Assembly (NCBI GenBank): GCA_964457335.1
Contig: CAYWGD010000005.1
Location: 62,001 to 126,000 of the forward strand
Origin: CAJBVW01 sp964457335
Lineage (GTDB): Bacteria; Myxococcota_A; UBA796; SXON01
Length of the DNA stretch: 64,000 bases
Direction: 5' to 3'
The notes beneath the pieces were generated by a model that was not told where the DNA came from, did not search any database, and saw only the letters and a program-made list of their open reading frames with translations. Of the stretch, positions 60,301 through 64,000 are shown piece by piece. The position numbers and the translations under genes were made by a program. Each line of letters starts with the position of its first letter. The first letter of the stretch is position 1.

Positions 60301-63300
60301 CGGCGAGCGAGGCCGCGTACAGCTGCTCCAGCTCCGCGACCGACTTCGCCGGCTTCTGCGCGGCGGCGAGCGCCTCCATCGCCTTCTTCTTCTCGTCGGC
60401 GGGGAGCTGAGAGAGGCCGTGCACCTTCGCGACGAGGTCCTCCTCGCGGGTGATGGCCTTCTTCTGGGCGTGCACCTCCGCGGGGGTGAGCCCGGAGAGG
60501 TCCATGAAGCGCTCCATGGCGGCGTCGCGCTCCTCGGCGGGGAGCGCCTGGATGCGCGCGAGCTGGGCCTTGACCGCGAGGTTCGTCTCGGCGCCCGCGG
60601 CCTTGTCCCCATAGACCTCCCTGAGCGCCTGCTTCGGGTCCTTGCCCTGCGTCTCCAGGTACCGGAGCACCTCCTCGGGGGACTTCCCGTACTTGCCGGC
60701 CAGCGCCTTGAGATGCGCGCCCGCCTCGACCGAGTCCTCCATCCCGAACGCCTTGGCCGCCCGCGTCTCCGCGGCCACCCGGGCTTCGAGCGCGACCGCC
60801 GCCTGCGCCGCCGCGGCGTTGTCCTTGCCGGCGTACTTCTCGGCGCCGGTCTTGTAGGCCTCCGCCTGGTCGAAGAGCGCCTTGGCCGCCTTCCCCTCGT
60901 CGTCGTCCATGTCGACGCCGGCGGCAAAGGACGCGAGGATCGGGTCGCCCTCCTCGTCGACGACCGGCGGCACCTGGGCCAGGAGCGCGGCCCGCTCCTT
61001 CGGCGACATCTCGCTCAGGCGCTTCAGCGCCTCCTCGTCGCTCACGTTCGTGCTGTTCAGCTCGTCGAGCAGCGCGTCGCGCTTCGCGCAGTAGGCGTCG
61101 TACTCCTTCTTCGCCTTGGCGTACGCGACGGGGTCCTTGCTCTCCAGATCCGCGATCTTCGCGGGGTCCGTCTCCAGCTTCTCGAACGTCTCGTCGGCGC
61201 CGAGGCCGGCCTTCTCCCGGAGCTCCTCGCGGTCCTTGTTGGCGGGGTCCTTGCGGTCGGCGGCGGCGATGTTCGGCTTGAGCGCGGCGAGGTCCGCCGG
61301 GAGCTTGTCCTTCGGGCAGTCGCGGATGTGCTGGATGAGCTGGTCCGGCGTCAGCCCGCGCTGCTTCGCCTGCACCGCGAGGAGGTCGGCGGCGGCGTCC
61401 GGGTCCTTCCCGAGCTGCTTCCCCCACTTCTCCTTCGCCTTGTTGAAGTCCTTCGCGGCCTCCGTCCGCATCAGCGCGGCGGCGGGGATGCCCGTGTCGG
61501 CGGCGATCTGCTCGAGGAACTTCTGCTTCTCCTCGGGCTTGAGCGTCTCGAGCGTCTTCAGCTTCTCGGCGACGGTCGGGTTCCTGGCCGCGACCTTCAG
61601 GTCCTCCTCGGTCTTGGCGAGGGCGTCGCCGTAGAGCTTCTTCAGCTTCGCCGGGTCGGTCTTGTAGCGCTCGGCGAGCGCCGCGATCTTCTCGTCCTTC
61701 TGACCCTGCGTGAGCAGCGGGTCGGTCGAGATCTTCGCGACGCTCCCGACGACGTCGTTCTTCTTGTCGTAGTTCTTCCGCGCCTTGGCGAGGTCGTTCG
61801 GGCTCACGCCCGAGACCTGCGCGAGCTTCACCATCGCGGACCACTGCTGGTCCTTCGGGAGCTTGTCGATCGACGCGAGCTGCTTGTTCAGCGCCTCGCT
61901 CGCGACGGGCCCCTTCAGCACGCCGGAGGCGTCGGCCTCCACGGTGAGCGTGGCGCCGAGGAGCACCTGGGGGTCGCCGGTGTCGGCGGCGAGCTTCTGG
62001 AGCGCGGCGGCGCGATCCTTCTCCGGGAGCGCGTGGATCTCCGCCAAACGCTTGGAGAGCGCCTCCTTCGGGAGGGTCTTGCTGCCCGGGGTGGCGACGC
62101 CCTTCTTCTTGAGGATGTCCGCCGCGGCCTGGTCGTCGACGCCGGTCTTGTCCTTCAGGCTCTGGATGTAGGCCTCGGCGTCCTTCGGGTCGCACCCGAG
62201 CGCCGCGGCGACCTCCTTGTTGTTCTGGAGCTTCTTCTCGGTCTTCTCGGCGTCGGCCTTCGCCTTGACCGCCGCCTCCTCGGCCGCCTTCCGCTCGGCC
62301 TCGGGCAGCGCGGCCACACGCGCGGCTTCTTCGGCGGCGGCCCTCTTCGCGGCGTCCTTCAGCTCGGGCGGGAGGGACCCGGCGGGCGCGTGCGCGAGGT
62401 GGGCCAGCATCTGCGCCGGCTTCAGGCCGCGGTCCTTGCCGACGGCGTGGAGCTTGTCGACGGCCTCGGGGCCCGGCACGCCGAAGATCTTCGCGGCCTT
62501 CGCCTCGAGCTCCTTGCGGCGGCGGTCGGCCAGGAGCACGTCGAGGTCGGCCTTGGAGACCCCCGCCTTCTCCGCCATCTCCTTGGTGATCGTGCCCTTG
62601 TGGTCCTTCAGCTTCTCCGCGGCGGCGGCGACCGTCGTGTCGTACATCGCTTGGAGCTCGGCGGCGGACTTCTTGTGGAGCTTCTGGAGGCGCTCCAGCT
62701 CGGCCTTCCGCTCCTCGGGGCCGAGGTCCTTCATCGCGCTCACGGCGGTGACGACGGCGTCCTCCTTGTCCGCCTCCTCCTTCTCCGCCTTGGCCTTCTT
62801 CTCCTCCTCGGTGAGCTTCGCGTCTTTCTCGTCCTGGGCCTTCTTGTCGGCGGCGGCCTTGTCGGCGTCGTCTTTCGCCTTGGCCTCGGCCTCCTTCTTC
62901 GCGTCCTCGGCCTCGAGCTTCTTCAGCTCCTCGGCCTTCGCGAGCTTCTCGTCGTCCTTCTTCTTCTTCTCCTCGACCTTGATGGGCGTCCCGTCGTCGT
63001 CGAGCGTCATGCCCGGCGGCAGGTACACGACCTTGACCGCGACCTTGAAATTGTCGGCGATCATCTGGTAGTGGGCGGCCCCGGTCGGGGCGGCGAGCTC
63101 GGTGAGGGCGGTCTCGAGCTCGGTGAGCTTCTTGGTGGCCTCCTCGGCCTTCTTCTTCGCCTTCTCCAGGTCGACCTTGGCCGCCGCGATGTCGGCCGTG
63201 GCCTTCTTCTCCTGCTCCTGGAGCCGCTTCTTCTCGGCCTGGAGCTTCCCGACCTTCGAGCGGAGCCCCGCGACCTCGCTCGTGAGCTGCTTGCACGTGG

Positions 63301-64000
63301 CGTCGGAGCTGGGCGTGGGCGCGGCCTTCCCGTCCGTCGTGGCCTTCGCCTCCTCGGCGAGCTGGGCCTTCCGCTGCGCGAGGCGCGAGGTGGCCGAGCC
63401 GAGCGCCGCGTTCGCGGTCTCGAGCTCGCCCGCCAGCGTCCCGAGCCGCGCCTTGGCGGTGTCGAGTTGCCCCTGGGCCGTCGCGATCGTCCTCTCCAGG
63501 TCCGCGACCGCCTTGTCCGCGTCCTTCTTCTTCTTCTCCTCGGGCCCCTTCTTGACCTGGAGCGCGGCCAGCAGGTTCTTCGACGTGGCGGCGACGTCGA
63601 CCTCGCGCGTCGGCCCGGCGGGCGCGCCCCCGGCCCCGGCGCTGGCGGCGCGGGCCTTCGCGGCGGCGGCCTGCAGCTCGGCCTGCACGGCCTGGAGCTC
63701 TTTCTCCTTCTCCGCCTGCTTCGCGCGCAGCTCCTCGCCGGCCTTCCCGATCTCGTCGCGCTCCTTCCCGAGCTTCTTGCGCTCGGCGTCGAGCTCGTCG
63801 GCCTTCCGGAGGAGCGCGCGCACCTGCGCGTCCTTGTCGGGCGGCGTGACCTTCCGGCCGTACTTCTGCGCGAGGACGGCGTCGCGCTCCAGCTTCTTGC
63901 GGCGGCGGGCGAGGCGCTCCTGGTTCTCCTCGAGGTCGGCGGTGGCGCGCGCGGCGGCCGCCTCGTTGCGGGCCAGCGCGTCCGCCCCACGGCCGAGCTC
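48374..64000 (-). CDS. Giant multidomain helical-repeat protein, at least 5208 residues, effector-like C-terminus (5' end outside window)
   Basis: The frame is open from 64000 (reading ELGRGADALARNEAAAARAT) to the TGA at 48374-48376; residues are numbered from 64000. About 1-400 is charged, coiled-coil-rich helix. About 400-2280 has repeated helical units of the type LPAEERDAAMERFMDLSGLT. Residue 2287 starts a hydrophobic hairpin (GTLAMGAALVVTGPMLGPLL). About 2330-2950 contains annexin-like units (MKDLNPKELAEVKQKYEAAH; GAGTNEEKAKKVL). Hydrophobic helices lie near 2760 and 3040-3190, with a coiled coil at 3270-3370. Two tandem ~310-residue modules follow (about 3490-4117). Then a Cys-His-Asp domain (C4392, H4436, D4452), a Gly/His/Asp linker, and a final ~400-residue domain (C4901, C4906, H4920). 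No signal peptide is visible in this part. A contractile-injection or polymorphic effector is the best guess. Confidence 0.85.
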   Translation of the reverse strand, partial: ELGRGADALARNEAAAARATADLEENQERLARRRKKLERDAVLAQKYGRKVTPPDKDAQVRALLRKADELDAERKKLGKERDEIGKAGEELRAKQAEKEKELQAVQAELQAAAAKARAASAGAGGAPAGPTREVDVAATSKNLLAALQVKKGPEEKKKKDADKAVADLERTIATAQGQLDTAKARLGTLAGELETANAALGSATSRLAQRKAQLAEEAKATTDGKAAPTPSSDATCKQLTSEVAGLRSKVGKLQAEKKRLQEQEKKATADIAAAKVDLEKAKKKAEEATKKLTELETALTELAAPTGAAHYQMIADNFKVAVKVVYLPPGMTLDDDGTPIKVEEKKKKDDEKLAKAEELKKLEAEDAKKEAEAKAKDDADKAAADKKAQDEKDAKLTEEEKKAKAEKEEADKEDAVVTAVSAMKDLGPEERKAELERLQKLHKKSAAELQAMYDTTVAAAAEKLKDHKGTITKEMAEKAGVSKADLDVLLADRRRKELEAKAAKIFGVPGPEAVDKLHAVGKDRGLKPAQMLAHLAHAPAGSLPPELKDAAKRAAAEEAARVAALPEAERKAAEEAAVKAKADAEKTEKKLQNNKEVAAALGCDPKDAEAYIQSLKDKTGVDDQAAADILKKKGVATPGSKTLPKEALSKRLAEIHALPEKDRAAALQKLAADTGDPQVLLGATLTVEADASGVLKGPVASEALNKQLASIDKLPKDQQWSAMVKLAQVSGVSPNDLAKARKNYDKKNDVVGSVAKISTDPLLTQGQKDEKIAALAERYKTDPAKLKKLYGDALAKTEEDLKVAARNPTVAEKLKTLETLKPEEKQKFLEQIAADTGIPAAALMRTEAAKDFNKAKEKWGKQLGKDPDAAADLLAVQAKQRGLTPDQLIQHIRDCPKDKLPADLAALKPNIAAADRKDPANKDREELREKAGLGADETFEKLETDPAKIADLESKDPVAYAKAKKEYDAYCAKRDALLDELNSTNVSDEEALKRLSEMSPKERAALLAQVPPVVDEEGDPILASFAAGVDMDDDEGKAAKALFDQAEAYKTGAEKYAGKDNAAAAQAAVALEARVAAETRAAKAFGMEDSVEAGAHLKALAGKYGKSPEEVLRYLETQGKDPKQALREVYGDKAAGAETNLAVKAQLARIQALPAEERDAAMERFMDLSGLTPAEVHAQKKAITREEDLVAKVHGLSQLPADEKKKAMEALAAAQKPAKSVAELEQLYAASLAEVEKRLPPTAVLVAANSSFEPADLQKQVDELARQTGLPKADILRLVEARRGQQLEKDAAKLFAGSGMSIEDVRARAYERDMSPEAFVDFLARSPASALDPELQKLKASLDRNGYVAKLSSAERAEAVKNGFCADPDSAEYQRKKGELWNQLTTTHDDDKLLAAFRAMTPAERKLFVDQWEAERARALEEGKEVPEDLETAFRSALQLGDETEGVALLAEAKAFDEKRAIASLMGVDPKDPTYVARREALTTELAKGEDADEDDVKEMLKGMTPAERAAFLREYAELRTNLDAEVKTGNAEKDQAKLPPDLRALLEGDEEAQGWLKDATLLAGSKVATEAQKKAEKVEETVRIGKEAAALLSKDGPPIDARAAFQLVDKMGKDRGMSPANVLRFLKGEPLVDDTDTRSEYVKRHTAAIKKAYNPDRADPPSSTATVGKDGQPLPTRVGGHTLNEGKVEEKRKVLEQVAAGAVEKSPVELAELVAGCNPRELAELNEQMNGRLKPILEQATEEGSPERAEIAGALRKMDGFKADQHHHQLVVDAKANDPDANADTSTPEGFARKLAWCKNLPPDMRLRELEKLRTAGATPDGKPMSARDVMAAYLEGPQGITEGGVLTPAVMEQLASYEKLPAHERDAAVAALADLVGRSPQDLQDAEKRSTRELGVATKLQEIRQLPADEQQAKILALSEESGLSLNDLDDLHARAEEAGLLVVGPKPVAPDVAKRIEAIERIDDPAKRKAALAALQGETGLSTDDLVAHVEGVLERDRKARGEMERVHQGSNALGDKLREGDEEKIVKHIKGFAGRPEELKKILDVYGYEKLRGQLLDEFGDDDDFKDLMVIVDQAKAFEAAPELPSSVDPVWSRELVRINRLPPAERDAQLEALKARFSPSEFDALSRHAAHGQKVFEAQLAAKVKLLESETGSTYVADDRVREVLADADPTLLAELQRTQPGLMKDVLDGLDDNAKADLQQRLASAAEVVNLPVAQRAAAEQKSRVAHKAAELRKEFDATFYSDDDRIKELLRDCTPEELKELDKQFDGKLQAHIDEATGPSWLGTLAMGAALVVTGPMLGPLLLIGSGIGLLGSQNASAGDAELLGIKARLRDAKVDPKTGFPVDGKKVADSLEILDRELGSAVWTNDAAVIGAMKDLNPKELAEVKQKYEAAHGAGSFEEKLRAGLSGDDLALAVGQLRQAEDDLSGIDRGKLMKDQCRQLAIQDRLRELRRDPAHRGKPDGDLYAIIANESETIEEKTKDRVKKIRASADALYKAIDGWGDDVEAMTGALVGLTPEEAELVKVEYRRHYGKDLDIQMTEDLGWWDDEAAATAKKLMSKEGRLEGLKEVLLSKSEKSWTEDEDFLYRTLEGLSTEERTKLVTGPGGPELLRRIKADLGENERRMIDALTEVDPKTGLVEPNPAHVAAVRMKMNLHGSGDWWDFSAAGTKEEELVAELDKLSPEQVREAMAYYDAHLADGGTFVADLRGDFGTTGSDARAWEIIDAELRGDKVGADVHRLKWAAQNENDSGYGILVGAMMLNPFGWVGLAVLAGMKAANVKVPAWESTDEDLLEKTLTAGKEGRGGRDAAHLKKVMDRFNATFGQKGGEYEVGGGQSAFQKLLGEETEGVERAYFEQLGERGEADDELTLLYAMEGAGTNEEKAKKVLEKLYTMTPSQRAAFTAKFDALATQMTGSVEPLEEWIEDDFGGAEKFELKLLLRGKPTTPQDYLEIARMRYEFERGGLGNTIGNVFMDGLEALGAHSASSQLARDTAAIENLFDEKGQLKAGQASIERLEELAGWQEADAKTYAAVRDTVADTASNVIMVVGGVVLAVVPGTQGLSAAIWTAFFLALAAAGTKAALKGSHYSAEEAGMDLAQAAVAALTAGLGNALQAAKGVTQTFIQKLLKKALEGAVESLLNAGLSSEQAFAAGDFAAFQHILKETVLGTIKKMAMHVVGEGLGATKWGKRLNDIESGNPMAKSGFAEHLALKYADNVLKAAAGQVLDAKQWEQWANAKGVDKKLFKTLFVDTAVDALGNVALSRTKVIQQMKLDHKRKELGEYEGEVKRLQAEIAGENDPNARARLAAALAVQEKGLAETRQELDGLEQDHAALLQEERRLREKAEAEAAARRAAKAELDAKIAGGTKLPDGVSDEEIERIHQTTAGVEKVADAKVEAVEAKRVAAEAVLEGDEGATTREKVADEPIELLGQGGQSPPRNAPPDVAEEDPAPASKPAVDGDEAHGTRMATIGDMVDVVAAGTAAAKAKVDAELAELAKQGGTAAIVQRVAAVEDPHEQARLLGLVAAYGAIMRKNPREMTDAEKDVVLLAHAELHLGMRDATTMRKVIPVDQVMDVIDGTRSLHVGGSVGDARNTAGLKPDEVISVLGLDYADGKGLTPYLRDDGKGGFRPIDELFFMDMPITPQMRDQAKIPLDSALAEHAEASTDPRIRALVDDGRILTGDWQDVRLNADGTRDTSNPYTGTGGTAPSDRLPDGPVRINQELQIPTDRKAGNHGAELPPGTEMKIRRPDGTDEVVARLEPAPGGAKWVINPALPADVAAKIAKNVVPAVIAATPAPALTHAGVDLASLVRLGGTDALVERVKAIDDPAEQERVLAIFVDYGRIIAKSPREMSDAEKDLVLTAHAELDIGFASAETMRKVVPVDAIPNMLDGTWSPHVSGSVGDARNTEGLLPAQMVSVLGLDYQDGRGRTPYLQGDDATGFTPIDELFFVDMPISPELRAKAQIPLDSALAERAQASTDPKIQALVRNGRVLAGSRQDTPLNADGTKNTDNPYTGTGGTAPSRRLPGADVRPNQELNIPSDRASGNLGANIPPGSEIKLRGPSGADVVVARLELVAGTPTWVVNPALPPEIAAKVQKNVVPAVTAGAPVTPAPGAAPAVTPAAAPAVTPAAAPAVTPAAAPAVAPAPLTHADVSTHAAVSPTHADVSTHADVSAPDSAAADARSVGHAVAADVEAATDRLHAAAPRAPIDVDDVLGEAFHAHRAELAALAEPDVNDPAGVAGAQALDHVTRLTDPALARRAYGLVVAGDARMNEAVAAALARAEVRRATDPDSADAALAEDLGRIGRFLDIGAGLPIGRPDPARVEDATAALLRGEPLDGARTTALLDEAVAAARQQILVDHQVVGIQSGTDTVARGEHLGGYCGLAQFHVAKRLAAIGEGAPAAPSVFLHEVPEERKSGVFQGDFAHFFTVVRMPDGRPYLVDPTFGQFLLPPGRDASVAAGRVGRDLLETPSGERVATALVTRGYVELTDEVARDYGAAITNGRRTDLAVDDFVQASLHDPRRRRTEEVPDDIRAAYAQLPVVAHDGSGAPAAAGGAGHDGPGHDGAGHDGPGEDGPGPGRPGGPTDDPSRPPPGVPTDAWDSHAAEVARRYVRATDIDAPTTASDLVAATRSAQVMAHIARTTDPELARAAFELARSGHPLVDDRLVSLFRYAEAVGATDLAKGREKLRAGLDSLTAEAPVLLAVSPRPAVAPTPDTTADPSDAAGAAAVAAPRAAPADEGQETGAARAADVSPATDAPEATPAADGSPATDALHTRAADVEALAAAVPNQGMGVEPRDAWRMVDDVDYDDQPIKRKEDLTETLGKGTFAGSNEQTGLDVEKLPVHRLPSARATLPDGTPVLLVGVGDFAGMEVKPGDRALVASRNYSSCASMSCSGTNGDGQLLVQAHFAEHAPERTQHAQALAFLQNLPRDRAWEIFLHVDGFNRPEEGAIDVEKLAAACPWVKLRVDRTTRPGGEERRNVYTTPEGVIVERFEGDSQAPGTVGTLTFHPFGADEGTVVPLTKAQAFRERRGGDAEFLTERFPGGVADDEQLAAWDRDLDRWNPGKSGRNQGLDHVIAYAEGAGGEGKVNRLRKLTELVGEGPFDHRDPGVLGKVNDALDRVVAAATLTHVDGDKVITWTPALTAPDPPRKGTDGILVIRHGGRYATFMNSELRGYERMIRSKEKPAEAPKGTDT
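51459..51534. repeat. Tandem GACACA-N6-TGTGTC repeats in the giant gene
   Basis: GACACATCGGCGTGTGTC occurs three times, two in tandem and one after an interruption; each is a palindrome with 6-base arms. A further TGTGTCAGC is at 52579-52587. In frame they encode THADVSTHAAVSPTHADVS, a linker between the second tandem module and the Cys-His-Asp domain. This is the same DVS-encoding word family as in cobB and cbiG. Confidence 0.75.
51545..51660. repeat. Imperfect 24-base tandem repeats encoding AAPAVTPA
   Basis: Four to five successive units of GGGCGCAGCCGCGGGCGTCACG encode repeated AAPAVTPA in the giant protein (residues about 4113-4152). They form a Pro/Ala-rich interdomain linker just before the GACACA repeats. 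The copies are nearly identical at the DNA level, suggesting recent expansion. Confidence 0.75.

Noticed and set aside
55329..63296. A 2655-codon minus-strand frame overlapping the giant gene
   Set aside because: It is the shifted reading of the same strand, rich in Arg/Pro/Gly with no domain pattern. The frame with helical repeats and catalytic motifs is the other one.
1..64000. tRNA, rRNA, insertion sequences, integrases and phage attachment sites
   Set aside because: No cloverleaf-like segment, transposase motif or integrase was recognised on either strand. Absence was judged by eye only.

Overview
The window is very GC-rich, densely packed and lipoprotein-rich. It carries a cobalt-early (CbiD/CbiG-type) cobalamin pathway, a lipoprotein with MopE-like Asp/Cys repeats and FG-GAP blades, a CotH-kinase lipoprotein and a giant helical-repeat protein. 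Together these suggest a myxobacterium-like (Myxococcota/deltaproteobacterial) chromosome. This assignment is inferred from gene content; no rRNA or other marker gene is present. I recognised no tRNA, rRNA, CRISPR array or insertion sequence.

Layout. (1) 1-9173, minus strand: a tightly overlapping cobalamin operon cbiD-cbiC-cbiET-cobI-cobM-cobJ-cbiG-cobO-(HutX/ChuX-like)-cobB-cobQ, the last gene cut by the window edge. A cobalamin riboswitch lies upstream. A second, divergent cobalamin riboswitch at 9838-9979 precedes a nitrilase::CobC fusion and cobD (10083-12769). (2) 12770-20344: a decayed small gene, a 1277-residue Ca-binding/FG-GAP lipoprotein, an unknown lipoprotein and an actinomycete-like GT1 glycosyltransferase. 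(3) 20345-25938: an arsenosugar-type pair arsM-arsS plus an internally deleted flavoprotein, a DUF547 lipoprotein, an ECF sigma factor with a zinc anti-sigma factor, and a cytochrome P460-like lipoprotein. Four promoter-proximal sites of identical form (GTAACGR-N13-GGGAC) tie these units into what looks like one ECF regulon. (4) 26152-39396: an SRPBCC/XRE divergent pair, two PL7 alginate-lyase-like lipoproteins arranged tail to tail, a CotH protein, an SDR, a ParB-like protein, a desaturase, a CPA1 antiporter, a nitroreductase, a GT-C-like membrane protein and a cupin. (5) 39405-46495: an arsenic-resistance island (arsR, acr3, an arsC::VOC fusion, a second arsM, a two-domain arsA, an ArsR-rhodanese regulator, an MFS transporter). 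(6) 46497-48377: an intradiol dioxygenase-like protein, a DUF1269 protein and a small protein coupled to the giant gene. (7) 48374-64000: one uninterrupted minus-strand reading frame of at least 5208 codons whose 5' end is outside the window.

The most unusual items are three. The giant protein ends in modules that resemble polymorphic-toxin or effector domains (a Cys-His-Asp transglutaminase-like module and a Cys/His C-terminal domain), with a small gene translationally coupled behind it. The ECF motif links arsenic methylation genes to a P460 cytochrome and a DUF547 lipoprotein. A family of short GATACA/GACACA palindromes is read in frame inside cobB, cbiG and the giant gene and also lies between the two riboswitches. 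All family assignments come from reading motifs by eye; no database search was run.
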